Positions 40,957 to 49,891 of a DNA stretch of 64,000 nucleotides are shown one piece after another; within the stretch, counting starts at the first letter, position 1; the number at the start of each line of letters is the position of its first letter. The stretch lies in NCBI RefSeq assembly GCF_037969875.1, contig NZ_CP150218.1, positions 6,200,001-6,264,000 of the forward strand, given 5' to 3'. The notes under the pieces were generated by a model. It had not been told where the DNA came from. It made no database searches and was given only the letters and a program-made list of their open reading frames with translations. This DNA is from Paenibacillus sp. FSL R7-0337. Lineage in GTDB: Bacteria > Bacillota > Bacilli > Paenibacillales > Paenibacillaceae. A program made the translations under genes and the position numbers.

Positions 40957-43335
40957 ATGCTGCAATTAAAAAACATCACCAAGAGCTACAAGACCGGGGA
41001 ATTCACTCAAGTCGCACTGGATAAAGTAAATCTTAATTTCAGAGAAAGTGAGTTCGTTGCGATTCTGGGCCAGAGCGGCTCGGGCAAGACCACGCTGCTC
41101 AACATCGTTGGCGGACTGGATCAGTATGACAGCGGAGAGCTGATCATTAACGGCCAATCTACCGAGCGCTTCAAGGACAGCGAGTGGGATGCGTACCGCA
41201 ATAACAGTGTCGGCTTTATTTTTCAGAGCTATAATCTGATCTCGCACTTAAGCATCACGGACAACGTGGAGATGGGGATGACACTCAGCGGGGTATCCTC
41301 AGCCGAGAAGCACCGTAAGGCGCTGGAGGTACTGGAGAAGGTCGGCCTTAAGGATCATGTGCACAAAAAGCCGAATCAGCTCTCGGGCGGACAGATGCAG
41401 CGTGTAGCCATCGCCCGGGCGCTCGCGAACAATCCCGATATTATCCTGGCCGATGAGCCTACCGGCGCCTTGGATTCGGAGACGAGTGAGCAGATCATGG
41501 AGCTGATCAAGACCATTGCCGAGGATAAGCTCGTCATCATGGTTACCCATAACCCGGAGCTGGCGGAGAATTATGCAGACCGCGTGATCCGCTTCTCAGA
41601 TGGTCATGCGATCTCGGACAGCAATCCGCTGGCTACGCAGAAGACCTCAAGTGCGTACAAGCTGAAGCAGACAAGCATGAGTTTTTTCACAGCCCTGAAA
41701 TTATCCGGCAAAAACATTGCCACCAAGAAATGGCGTACGGGGTTGACCGCTTTTGCCTCCAGTATCGGAATTATCGGTATTGCCCTGATCCTGTCCCTGT
41801 CCAATGGCTTCGACAAACAGATCAGCTCCTATGAGACCGGGGCCTTATCCAACTTCCCGATCTCCATCAACCAGACGGCGGTCAATCTGCAGAATGCGGG
41901 CCCTCCAGGCAAGGAGAACACGGAGCTTACCTCATACCCGACAGAGAAAAAGCTTTTCCCGTACGACCCGACTGTGAACTCAGCCATGCATGTGAATGTG
42001 CTGACCAAGGAGTATATGCAGTATCTGGAGGGGATTGATCCCAAGCTGCTGGACGGCGTCTCCTATACCCGCAGTGTGAATATGAATTGGCTGGTGAAGG
42101 ACGGGGACAAGGCGGCAGCGCTGGATAAAAGCAAGATTACTGTAGCTCCCTACCCGAGCAAACAGGGCAGTGACTCGGGAAGCTACCTGGAGCAGTACTA
42201 TGATCTGCTAGAGGGAAAGTTCCCTACAGAGAAGACGGATCTGGTGCTCATCGTCGATCAATACAACCGTCTGACTAATGCGGCAGTGGATGCGCTCGGG
42301 CTGGATTATGAAGCCAAGAGCATCAATCTGAGCGATTTGGTCGGAACACAGCTGAAATTGATCAATAACAATGACTATTATAAAAAGAATGGCGAACAGT
42401 TTGTGGTCAATGCAGCCGGAGGGGATCTGAAGGATCTCTATAACAGTCCCAAGGCGGTTACCCTTAACATTGTAGGTGTGCTGCGTGCGCAGGAAGGGTC
42501 GAGAATCTCAACACTGTCGCCCGGTCTGGTCTATTCGGATGAACTGGCGGCCTCCTTCATTGCCGATGCGAAAGAATCCGAGATTGTCCTGGCCCAAGAG
42601 AAGGCAGATATCAATGTATTAACGGGGCAGGGGCTGTCGGATGGCCTCACAGGCTCGGGTTCAACCGGCCCGATGGGCGGGTCTGTTATGATGAATGCGG
42701 GTCAGACAGCCGCTGCTGGTATGGCAGCGCCCACGAAGGAGAATGCCCTTGCAGCGCTGGGGGCCACGGATATTCCAAGTGCAGTCTCGCTGTATCCGAT
42801 TGATTTCAGTGCGAAGGAATCCGTAAATGCTTATCTCGATAAATGGAATGAAGGCAAAGCGGAGGAGGATCAAGTGCAGTACACTGACCTTGCAGCGATT
42901 GTGACGAATATTTCCGGTGGAATTATGGACGGGATTACGATGGTGCTGATTGCTTTTGCGGCGATTTCCCTGGTGGTATCCCTGATCATGATTGCGATCA
43001 TTACGTATATTTCCGTGATGGAACGTACGAAGGAGATCGGCGTATTGCGTGCACTGGGTGCCCGTAAGAAGGATATCACGCGGGTGTTCAATGCCGAGAC
43101 CTTCATTATCGGGGCTTGCTCGGGGATTCTGGGCATCGGCATCACTTATCTGCTGACCATCCCGGTCAATGCGGTCCTCTACAACCTGACGGAGCTCAAA
43201 AATGTCGCCCAGCTGAATCCGCTCCACGCGCTCATTCTTGGTGTCATCAGCGTCCTGCTGACTATGCTTGGTGGAGCTATTCCGGCCAAGATGGCGGCGA
43301 AGAAGGACCCGGTGACTGCCCTGCGCAGTGAATAA
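40957..43335 (+). CDS. MacB-type ABC transporter, fused ATPase and FtsX-like permease
   Basis: The 792-residue protein begins with an ATPase domain (1-225: Walker A GQSGSGKTTL, signature LSGGQMQRVA, Walker B IILADEPTGAL, H-loop VTHNPELA). It continues with a first membrane span (about 265-290), a large extracellular domain (about 295-650) and three C-terminal spans typical of FtsX/MacB (from GGIMDGITMVLIAFAAISLV onward). Such proteins export or sense peptides and are often controlled by a neighbouring two-component system, as here. The extracellular part contains a glycine/serine/methionine-rich stretch (about 565-590). A good GGGAG site precedes the ATG. Confidence 0.93.
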   Translation: MLQLKNITKSYKTGEFTQVALDKVNLNFRESEFVAILGQSGSGKTTLLNIVGGLDQYDSGELIINGQSTERFKDSEWDAYRNNSVGFIFQSYNLISHLSITDNVEMGMTLSGVSSAEKHRKALEVLEKVGLKDHVHKKPNQLSGGQMQRVAIARALANNPDIILADEPTGALDSETSEQIMELIKTIAEDKLVIMVTHNPELAENYADRVIRFSDGHAISDSNPLATQKTSSAYKLKQTSMSFFTALKLSGKNIATKKWRTGLTAFASSIGIIGIALILSLSNGFDKQISSYETGALSNFPISINQTAVNLQNAGPPGKENTELTSYPTEKKLFPYDPTVNSAMHVNVLTKEYMQYLEGIDPKLLDGVSYTRSVNMNWLVKDGDKAAALDKSKITVAPYPSKQGSDSGSYLEQYYDLLEGKFPTEKTDLVLIVDQYNRLTNAAVDALGLDYEAKSINLSDLVGTQLKLINNNDYYKKNGEQFVVNAAGGDLKDLYNSPKAVTLNIVGVLRAQEGSRISTLSPGLVYSDELAASFIADAKESEIVLAQEKADINVLTGQGLSDGLTGSGSTGPMGGSVMMNAGQTAAAGMAAPTKENALAALGATDIPSAVSLYPIDFSAKESVNAYLDKWNEGKAEEDQVQYTDLAAIVTNISGGIMDGITMVLIAFAAISLVVSLIMIAIITYISVMERTKEIGVLRALGARKKDITRVFNAETFIIGACSGILGIGITYLLTIPVNAVLYNLTELKNVAQLNPLHALILGVISVLLTMLGGAIPAKMAAKKDPVTALRSE

Positions 43336-43380
43336 CCAGCCGTAGTCCGGATCAGCCAGACTGAAATGATGAAATGACGA

Positions 43381-43412
43381 AGAACCAAGGGAATCCGTTC
43401 CTTTGGTTCTTT
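43381..43412 (+). terminator. Rho-independent terminator after the MacB-like gene
   Basis: AGAACCAAGGGAA (43381-43393) pairs with TTCCTTTGGTTCT (43398-43410, one G-T pair) and is followed by TTGTT. Confidence 0.75.
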
Positions 43413-43541
43413 GTTGATTCTATTTCTGCAAGATAAATTGCCATAGATCACAGACGGCAGGGAGATTGTGGGATAAAATAACAGGAAATAGAATCCTTCA
43501 GTGTGTAAGCGCCGTATTATAAGTGTCTAGAGGTGAGGATC

Positions 43542-44468
43542 ATGAACGGAATACTACTGGAATTGAAGGAAGTGGATAAAAGCTTTGGCCGCCTCAAAGC
43601 GGTGGATGGCTTATCCTTCACCGTCAGGCGGGGGGAGATTTTTAGTCTGCTCGGTCCGAACGGTGCCGGTAAAACAACGGCCATTCGTTTGATTGCCGGA
43701 ACACTTGAGCCGGACAATGGCGACATCTGCATTGGCGGCACGCCCTCCCGGCGTAACCGTTCGTTGAACAACCGGGTGGGAATCTGCAGTCAGGAGCTAC
43801 AGCTGTGGCCGATGCTGACCTGTGAGGAGCAGCTTCATTTTGCAGGGAGATTGAATGGAATGGACAGGCAAGAAACCAAGCGGCGTACAGCTATGCTGCT
43901 GGAGAGTATCGGGCTCTCTGATCAACGCAAGGTGCTGGCGAAGAATCTGTCCGGCGGTATGCAAAGACGTCTGCATCTTCTGCTGTCCGTCATCCACGAT
44001 CCGGATCTGATTATTCTGGATGAGCCTGAAGCCGGGCTTGATCCGCAGAGCAGGATACGGGTCAGGGAGTTCATTCATTCGTTGTCCCGTACCAGTGCAG
44101 TGCTGCTTACCACGCATAATATGGATGAGGCACAGCGTCTGTCATCAAGAGTGGCAGTGATGGATCATGGCACAATGCTGGTTTGTGATACACCTGCTGC
44201 GCTTCTGCAGAGGATCGCCCCTGAGGAGACACTGGAGGTCTATTACCAGGAGCCGGTGCAGAAGACCTCGGAGCTGAACGCCCTGGAGTATAGCGTGCAG
44301 TTCAAGGATGCAAGCCTTCGGATCACTGGAGAACGTCTAACAGAATCGGTCCCGCATATTCTTAACCGGCTGACCGCTCTATACGGAAATCCGCTTACAT
44401 TCAGCTTGAGGCAGAGTACACTTGAGGATGTATTCATTAAGCTGACTGGAAGGAGCTTGCGGGAATGA
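43542..44468 (+). CDS. ABC exporter ATP-binding protein
   Basis: A 308-residue ATPase of the ABC-2/drug-resistance type: Walker A GPNGAGKTTAIRL, signature LSGGMQRRLHL, Walker B LIILDEPEAGLD, switch TTHNMDEAQR. A C-terminal extension of about 75 residues is usual for this branch. GTG 43533 overlaps the GAGGTGAGG ribosome site, so ATG 43542 is used. It is the first gene of a three-gene operon with successive ATGA overlaps. Confidence 0.93.
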   Translation: MNGILLELKEVDKSFGRLKAVDGLSFTVRRGEIFSLLGPNGAGKTTAIRLIAGTLEPDNGDICIGGTPSRRNRSLNNRVGICSQELQLWPMLTCEEQLHFAGRLNGMDRQETKRRTAMLLESIGLSDQRKVLAKNLSGGMQRRLHLLLSVIHDPDLIILDEPEAGLDPQSRIRVREFIHSLSRTSAVLLTTHNMDEAQRLSSRVAVMDHGTMLVCDTPAALLQRIAPEETLEVYYQEPVQKTSELNALEYSVQFKDASLRITGERLTESVPHILNRLTALYGNPLTFSLRQSTLEDVFIKLTGRSLRE

Positions 44469-45619
44469 GGCTGTGGGCAGTATTCAAGAAAAGTCTGATA
44501 GAGCAATTCCGTGACTATAAGGCTGTTCTGCTGACCGTTCTGTCTCCGATTGTGTTCATTGTTATCTTTGGCCTGGCCTTCGGGCAGGGGTTCTATACGT
44601 ATTCGCTGGGAATAACCAATGAAGATCATGGGAAGCTTGGGGACAGACTGGTGCAGCAGATTGCAGGCAGTGAATATCCGAATGGAAATAAGATGTTTGC
44701 GGCTATGCCAGCGGATTATCATACGGGGAACGTAAGGGAGCAAGTAAGAACAGGTGCTTACGATGCCCATTTGTATATTCCACCCGGCTTCAGTAACTCG
44801 CTGCTCCGCCATGAACAGTCCGGCGAGTCCTCACCGGTACAGATGAAGCTGCTAGGCAATCCGGCAAATCTGACATACAGCATCATCAGCAGCTATGTGG
44901 AGAATTACATTCATAATTTTGTCTGGAATAACGGTATGGCAGGCAATCCGGTACAGCTTGTATATGAGGAGACTGGCCATTCGAAGGCCCAATCGGAATT
45001 TGCCAATATGGCACCGGGGCTGATGGTATTTTCAGTGTTTTTTCTGTTGATTCTAAGTGCAATGGTGGTGACCAGAGAGCTGGAGAACCGGACGATTCAG
45101 CGGATTGTTTTGTCAAAAGCCAGCGCGTTCGAGTTCTGTGCAGGCATCACGCTCTCGCAGATGGTACTGGCGGCAATCATGCTGCCTCTAGTATTTGCTT
45201 CCAGCCTGTTGATGGGCTTCTCGTCCTCCGGCTCCTATATGCTGGCTTATGCGGTCAGCCTGATTGCCACTTTCTCAGCTATAGGAATTGGCCTAATCAT
45301 CGCCGCGTTCTGCAGGACGTCACTGGAGGCCTTTATCCTCGGCAATGTTGTCGTAACCCCGATGATGTTCCTGGCCGGGATATTTTTCAAGGTTCCGCCG
45401 GTTAAGCTATTCATGGTGATGGGCAAAGAGATCGAGCTGCTGACCTTCGTGCCGACACTGGATGCCGTAAGCGCGATGAACAAGATTCTGATAAACAATG
45501 CCGGACTTAGCGAGGTTCTCCCTGAGGTTCTTGTGCTGGCGACGCTATCGGCAGGGTATTTCTTATTAGGGATATATTTATTCAATCGTAAAATCATGTA
45601 CTCAGGAGGGATCAAATGA
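44465..45619 (+). CDS. ABC-2 type exporter permease
   Basis: The 384-residue membrane protein has an N-terminal span (about 18-38), an outside domain (about 40-175) and five to six C-terminal spans (from GLMVFSVFFLLILSAMVV to the end). The segment ELENRTIQRIVLSKASAFEF after the second span is the typical ABC-2 coupling loop. It forms the export channel for the ATPase encoded immediately upstream; start and stop overlap as ATGA on both sides. The substrate is not evident. Confidence 0.92.
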   Translation: MRLWAVFKKSLIEQFRDYKAVLLTVLSPIVFIVIFGLAFGQGFYTYSLGITNEDHGKLGDRLVQQIAGSEYPNGNKMFAAMPADYHTGNVREQVRTGAYDAHLYIPPGFSNSLLRHEQSGESSPVQMKLLGNPANLTYSIISSYVENYIHNFVWNNGMAGNPVQLVYEETGHSKAQSEFANMAPGLMVFSVFFLLILSAMVVTRELENRTIQRIVLSKASAFEFCAGITLSQMVLAAIMLPLVFASSLLMGFSSSGSYMLAYAVSLIATFSAIGIGLIIAAFCRTSLEAFILGNVVVTPMMFLAGIFFKVPPVKLFMVMGKEIELLTFVPTLDAVSAMNKILINNAGLSEVLPEVLVLATLSAGYFLLGIYLFNRKIMYSGGIK

Positions 45620-45957
45620 AGACCAGAGGCAAGTTGCAGGTCATTGCGGGTTTTCTTATGCTGGCGTTAATTATTACCTTGCACGATGTGCTAGAGAATC
45701 AGAATCTGAGAATCGTATTATCGATCACTGTAGCGGTAGCCGCTGCTTATTTTCTTTCCAAAATCAGTCTTCCGCAGCAGGTATCCGGCAGAACGATGAC
45801 GGTGGGATTAGTGTCATTGCTGGTATTCACTTGCATATACCATATTCTACTATCCCTGGTGTTGAAGCAGAGTATATTCGCCAACGAATTTTGGATTTTC
45901 TTATGCGTCATTTACCTGCTAATTTGGATGCGTGCCCGGCTAAGTCCCTCAAAATAA
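45616..45957 (+). CDS. Small four-span membrane protein of the ABC exporter operon
   Basis: A 113-residue protein with four predicted membrane segments (about 9-24, 30-48, 62-83, 90-107). I recognise no family. The ATG lies within the stop of the permease gene (ATGA) after GGAGGG, so it is translated as part of the exporter operon and may be an accessory subunit or immunity factor. Confidence 0.7.
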   Translation: MKTRGKLQVIAGFLMLALIITLHDVLENQNLRIVLSITVAVAAAYFLSKISLPQQVSGRTMTVGLVSLLVFTCIYHILLSLVLKQSIFANEFWIFLCVIYLLIWMRARLSPSK

Positions 45958-46001
45958 CAGCCGCCGCTTGCATTGGGAGCAGCCGGAGCAGCAGTCTGGG
46001 A

Positions 46002-46292
46002 TTACTCCGTAGAAGGCAGCTGAGCGCGTAGCGTTTTCTTTTTGTTAATCTCCTTGGACAGCTCTAACTGCTGCTGGGAGATTTTTTTGAGTTCAGCCTG
46101 CAACTTGGTGATGCGGCTCATTTTACTGCTGAGGGAGCTTGGGGATGAGCTTAGCTTGCAGTCTTTTTCCAGCTGGTTGATCTTGAGCTTGGTCTTGCGG
46201 GTCTTCTTCTGCAGCTCTGTCATTCCGGCTTCCATCTCTGTGATTTCCTGAGTCAGGCGGTTAAGCATTGATTTCGTGAAGCTGATAGCCAT
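46002..46292 (-). CDS. Small coiled-coil hypothetical protein
   Basis: The 96-residue product is highly charged, and most of it should form coiled coil in two blocks (about 5-45 and 57-90; leucine/isoleucine heptads in MLNRLTQEITEMEAGMTELQ and LQAELKKISQQQLELSKEI). A serine-rich hinge (SSSPSSLSSK) separates them. No family is recognised. ATG 46292 follows AAGAGGTG; the longer frame from 46328 lacks a good site. It lies downstream of the MFS gene on the same strand. Confidence 0.6.
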   Translation of the reverse strand: MAISFTKSMLNRLTQEITEMEAGMTELQKKTRKTKLKINQLEKDCKLSSSPSSLSSKMSRITKLQAELKKISQQQLELSKEINKKKTLRAQLPSTE

Positions 46293-46373
46293 TCGGGCAC
46301 CTCTTACTTTTCTTAAAATGATAAGCATTCAGGATATCATTGTACTATAAGCGCAACGTATATGCGAGATGTG

Positions 46374-46412
46374 GAAGAAGACCCATGGAGTGCGCTCCGT
46401 CGGGTCTTCTTC
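46374..46412. terminator. Hairpin between MFS gene and coiled-coil gene
   Basis: A perfect 11-bp inverted repeat, GAAGAAGACCC (46374-46384) with its complement at 46402-46412. There is no clear T run on either strand, so it may be a weak terminator or an RNA-stability element. Confidence 0.5.
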
Positions 46413-46452
46413 TAAATGCAGTCTATGAAATAAAAAACAGCAGATGTTCTCC

Positions 46453-47946
46453 CTAGATTTCCTCGGCGACAACGATCTTCTGCTGCGTGCCCGGTTCCTT
46501 AGCCTGACCCACCTGCTTAATGAAGAAGGAGAGTAAGAGCCCGATAATTCCGATGCCCACAATAACCAGATAGGAATCGTTGATGCCCTGGATGGAAGAC
46601 TCCATTAGCATATGCTGCTGAGTCTCGCCGGCAGTTCCGCTGCTGGCTGCGATATCCTGGAAGTGAGTGGCGGTGCGGCTGGTCATCACGGTGACCAGCA
46701 GAGAAGTACCTACTGCACCGGCGACTTGCCTTACGGTATTGGAGATCGCTGTGCCATGTGAATTCAGCCTGGAGGGCAGTTGATTTAGCCCGAGGGTCTG
46801 AATAGGCATCAGCAGCAGGGCCATGCCGATCCGGCGGCCGGTGGACATCAGCATCAGATAACCGTAGCTTGTCGAGTCTGTAAGATTCACGAAGCTGAGT
46901 GTGGTCAGAATAGTGATCGTCAGGCCGATAATGGCGAGCCATTTCGCTCCGAAGCGGTCGAACAGCTTACCGGTGACGGGCATCAGCGCGCCCATAATCA
47001 CTGCGCCGGGCAGCAGCAGCAGGCCGGATTCCATAGCGGTGAAGCCGCGGGCATTCTGCAGATAGAGCGGCAGGAGCATCATATCCGCATACATCACAAT
47101 CGTAACTGCCACACTGATGACGGTAGTCAAGGAGAACATATTATACTGGAAGGCCCGCAGATCAAGCAGCGGACTCCTGGAAGTGAGTTGCTTCCATATG
47201 AATAATCCAAGTGATATAGCGCCTGCGGCCAGCGACAATAACACCTCTGCGCTGGACCAGCCTGCACTGGCTGCCCGGCTGAAGCCGTACAATAGGGTAC
47301 CGAATCCAATGGTGGATAGGATCACACTGGTGATGTCGATTTTGGGAAAAGAACGCTCAGCTACATTTCTCAGATAAATAAAACCGCATACGATGACCAT
47401 AACCGTGAGCGGCAGCATGCCATAGAACATCATCTCCCAAGAATAACGTTCCATAATATATCCGGCCAGCGTAGGGCCGATGGCCGGGGCGAAGATAATG
47501 GCGAGCCCTACCATCCCCATGGCGGCTCCTCTTTTTTCACGCGGGAAGAGGGTCAAAATAACCTGGGTGAGCAGCGGCATAATAATGCCGGCACCGGCAG
47601 CCTGAATCATCCGTCCGGTAAGCAGTACCGGGAAGCTTCCTGCGAGTGCTGATACAAGGGTACCCGCAAAGAAAATAAACATCGAGGCCTGGAACAACTC
47701 CCGGGTAGTGAAGCGCTGCATCAGATAGGCCGTAATTGGAATCAACACACCGTTAACCAGCATATAGCCGGTAGTCAGCCACTGGGCCGTGGCCGCCGTA
47801 ATATTGAAGTCATGCATAAGCTCCGGTGTAGCAACACTCATGATGGTCTGATTCAGTGTAGCCAGAAAGGCACCCAGAATCATTACGAACAGAATAGGTC
47901 CCTTGGGAATGGACGGGGCTTCTTTGATTGCTGTCTTGATACTCAC
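46453..47946 (-). CDS. EmrB/QacA-type (DHA2) multidrug MFS exporter
   Basis: The 497-residue protein should have 14 transmembrane helices. Family motifs are visible: LNQTIMSVATPELMHDF at helix 1, TTGYMLVNGVLIPITAYL, GRMIQAAGAGIIMPL (motif C-like region) and PREKRGAAMGMVGLAIIFAP. These proton-driven pumps expel drugs or cationic dyes. It is divergent from a TetR-type regulator gene, and palindromic sites lie between the two, so repression by that protein is likely. Confidence 0.93.
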   Translation of the reverse strand: MSIKTAIKEAPSIPKGPILFVMILGAFLATLNQTIMSVATPELMHDFNITAATAQWLTTGYMLVNGVLIPITAYLMQRFTTRELFQASMFIFFAGTLVSALAGSFPVLLTGRMIQAAGAGIIMPLLTQVILTLFPREKRGAAMGMVGLAIIFAPAIGPTLAGYIMERYSWEMMFYGMLPLTVMVIVCGFIYLRNVAERSFPKIDITSVILSTIGFGTLLYGFSRAASAGWSSAEVLLSLAAGAISLGLFIWKQLTSRSPLLDLRAFQYNMFSLTTVISVAVTIVMYADMMLLPLYLQNARGFTAMESGLLLLPGAVIMGALMPVTGKLFDRFGAKWLAIIGLTITILTTLSFVNLTDSTSYGYLMLMSTGRRIGMALLLMPIQTLGLNQLPSRLNSHGTAISNTVRQVAGAVGTSLLVTVMTSRTATHFQDIAASSGTAGETQQHMLMESSIQGINDSYLVIVGIGIIGLLLSFFIKQVGQAKEPGTQQKIVVAEEI

Positions 47947-47985
47947 TAGTCTTCATCCTTTCAAACCGCCAACTCATGGACTAAA

Positions 47986-48086
47986 TTTACAATGTGTCGT
48001 ATAGTTTACAATGTATAAAGTAGATTATAGATGAAAATTTCATGTAATCAAGCAACGATTTTCGGGAAAATGTAAATTAGTTTACA
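47986..48086. promoter_or_regulatory. Candidate TetR-family operators between exporter and regulator
   Basis: A perfect inverted repeat TGTAAA-TTAG-TTTACA occupies 48071-48086. The half-site TTTACAATGT recurs as two direct copies at 47986-47995 and 48005-48014, 19 bases apart, near the exporter start. These share the TTTACA core and are likely sites of the adjacent regulator. Confidence 0.6.
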
Positions 48087-48181
48087 CTTAGAGGATATGT
48101 GTAGTGTATGTGGTTGAAAAACAACACTTTTGACTGAAATTGTAGCCTGCTCTTGGGCAGGACAGATTGGAGAGAACAGAA

Positions 48182-48763
48182 ATGACAAATCCTGCCGAGC
48201 GGACAGATCCGCGTGTCCTTCGTACACGCCAATTCCTGAAGGAGGCTCTGATTGAGCTGATGGAAGAGATGAGCATTGAGAAAATCACCGTCAACCGCCT
48301 GGCGCAGCGGGCCCAAATTAACCGTGTGACCTTCTATCTGCATTACCGGGATATCCCGGATATGCTGGAGAAAATGGCGGATGATATGGCGGAGGAAGTT
48401 CTGGAAGTGGTGAGAGACGATACGGACTTTACGGAAGCCGCACAAGAACAGAAGTGGCCGATGCTGGAGCACCTGCTTGTGCATATTGCAGCGAACGCCA
48501 AATTCTACAAAATCGTACTTACGTCGCGGAAGAGTACGATATTTACGGATCGGCTTTTTAAACTGATGGCAGACATTATTTCTGCACGGGTGGAGAGCAG
48601 GGTTACCGCACATGATGCTTCGGAAGTAACGGTACAGAAGGATATCGCTGTGTGGTACGGCTCGGCGGCCCTCATTGGTACCATCATCGCCTGGCTTCGG
48701 GAGGGCATGCCGTATACACCGCAGTATCTGGCGAAGCAGATTACTTCACTGCGGGCGAATTAA
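48182..48763 (+). CDS. TetR/AcrR-family transcriptional regulator
   Basis: A 193-residue regulator. The N-terminal helix-turn-helix is clear: RTRQFLKEALIELMEEMSIE, KITVNRLAQRAQINRVTFYL and HYRDIPDMLEKM. The rest is an all-helical ligand-binding domain with WYGSAALIGTIIAWLREGMP typical of one TetR_C subgroup. ATG 48182 is preceded by TTGGAGAGAA; the TTG itself (48167) opens the longer frame. It is divergent from the drug exporter gene and probably represses it. Confidence 0.92.
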   Translation: MTNPAERTDPRVLRTRQFLKEALIELMEEMSIEKITVNRLAQRAQINRVTFYLHYRDIPDMLEKMADDMAEEVLEVVRDDTDFTEAAQEQKWPMLEHLLVHIAANAKFYKIVLTSRKSTIFTDRLFKLMADIISARVESRVTAHDASEVTVQKDIAVWYGSAALIGTIIAWLREGMPYTPQYLAKQITSLRAN

Positions 48764-48886
48764 TTGCCCGAAGCATTCCTTCTTGATGGATTCATAGGTC
48801 CAAGAGCAGCCAATTCCTCCCGCATATAAATAGTAGGGACTACTATATATTCTGAAGCTATTTTTGATGGGATGGGGTGGTACGAG

Positions 48887-49714
48887 ATGAGGAGACAGGC
48901 AGGACCGGCACGAAAGCGGGTGCTTCGCGCCAAGCGGCAGGCTGTACCCGGAGTGAAGCGCAGAATCAAGGCACAGACGGTTGAATTTGCGGTGTTTGGT
49001 GACAGTCATGTGGGATACGGTAACAGCTTGAGCATCTTTAAGAGTCTTTTGCCTAAGGCGGTGAGCAGCGGGAACAAACGGTTTATCATCTTCGGGGGAG
49101 ATAATACCCAGGCGGGAGCGGATCACGGGAATAACGCTAACGCCTACTATAAGGACTTCAAGGATACAGTGACTGCCACGCTGGGAAGCATCCCTTACAA
49201 GGCCTCTATAGGGAATTGGGAAGCCAGTACCCGGCCCTTGTTCACGCAGTATTTAGGGGCGGTGGCCGGACAGATGAATTTCCCGGGAACGCAGGGCAAG
49301 GTGAGATATGTGTGGCTGGATTGCGCACTGGGCCAGTTCACACCGGCAAGCCTCAATCTGCTGCGGAATCTGGATGACAGGTACTTCTATATTATTGATT
49401 TCCACTGGCCGCTCCGGGTGCAGGGTATTACGGTGGATTCCAGCCATGTGCTCAGCGCAGCCGAGACCTCCAAGTTCTTCAACGCCATTTCGGCAAAAGC
49501 CAGAGAGAAGGTGCTGGCGATCTTCACGCATCATGGTCACAAATTCTACCGGAAGCTGAGCAACATCTATCCGGGGTACACCAGAACCAAATTCTTCGTC
49601 ACCGGCTGCTCCGGGGACTACAAATGCAAGCCCGGCGGGAACATGGGGTACTATAACGCCACATTAACCAGCAGCGGGTCAGGCTACAAAGTCGAGGCTT
49701 TTATCGCCCATTAA
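48887..49714 (+). CDS. Calcineurin-like metallophosphoesterase
   Basis: A 275-residue protein with the metallophosphoesterase motif series: FAVFGDSHVGYG (GDSH in place of the common GDxH), FIIFGGDNTQAG (GGDN), KASIGNWEAS (GN-W/H-E variant, tryptophan where histidine is usual) and FTHHGHKFYR. A very basic N-terminal stretch (1-32; many R and K) precedes the domain and is not a signal peptide. A late GCSGDYKCK segment has two cysteines. Possible substrates include phosphodiesters, but none can be named. GGGGTGG at 48874-48880 favours ATG 48887 over 48872. Confidence 0.75.
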   Translation: MRRQAGPARKRVLRAKRQAVPGVKRRIKAQTVEFAVFGDSHVGYGNSLSIFKSLLPKAVSSGNKRFIIFGGDNTQAGADHGNNANAYYKDFKDTVTATLGSIPYKASIGNWEASTRPLFTQYLGAVAGQMNFPGTQGKVRYVWLDCALGQFTPASLNLLRNLDDRYFYIIDFHWPLRVQGITVDSSHVLSAAETSKFFNAISAKAREKVLAIFTHHGHKFYRKLSNIYPGYTRTKFFVTGCSGDYKCKPGGNMGYYNATLTSSGSGYKVEAFIAH

Positions 49715-49743
49715 GGGGCTAAGTGAATGAGGCATAGCGGAGG

Positions 49744-49775
49744 GAGAGTGTCGTGGAGACATTCTCTTTATTTTT
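49744..49775 (+). terminator. Rho-independent terminator after the phosphoesterase gene
   Basis: GAGAGTGTC (49744-49752) pairs with GACATTCTC (49758-49766, one G-T pair) and is followed by TTTATTTTT. Confidence 0.8.
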
Positions 49776-49891
49776 GGGCGGGCGTCCTGGCGGTGAACTT
49801 GACAGCCCTTTCATGGGTTAGGTATGGTGTAACAATACCGAACAATAAAGGTCATTAATACAAATAGAATTACTACAGGAGGAACGGTACA

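Noticed and set aside
48077..48613. 178-codon frame antisense to the TetR gene
   Set aside because: It covers the clear regulator gene and its operator region; no recognisable product.
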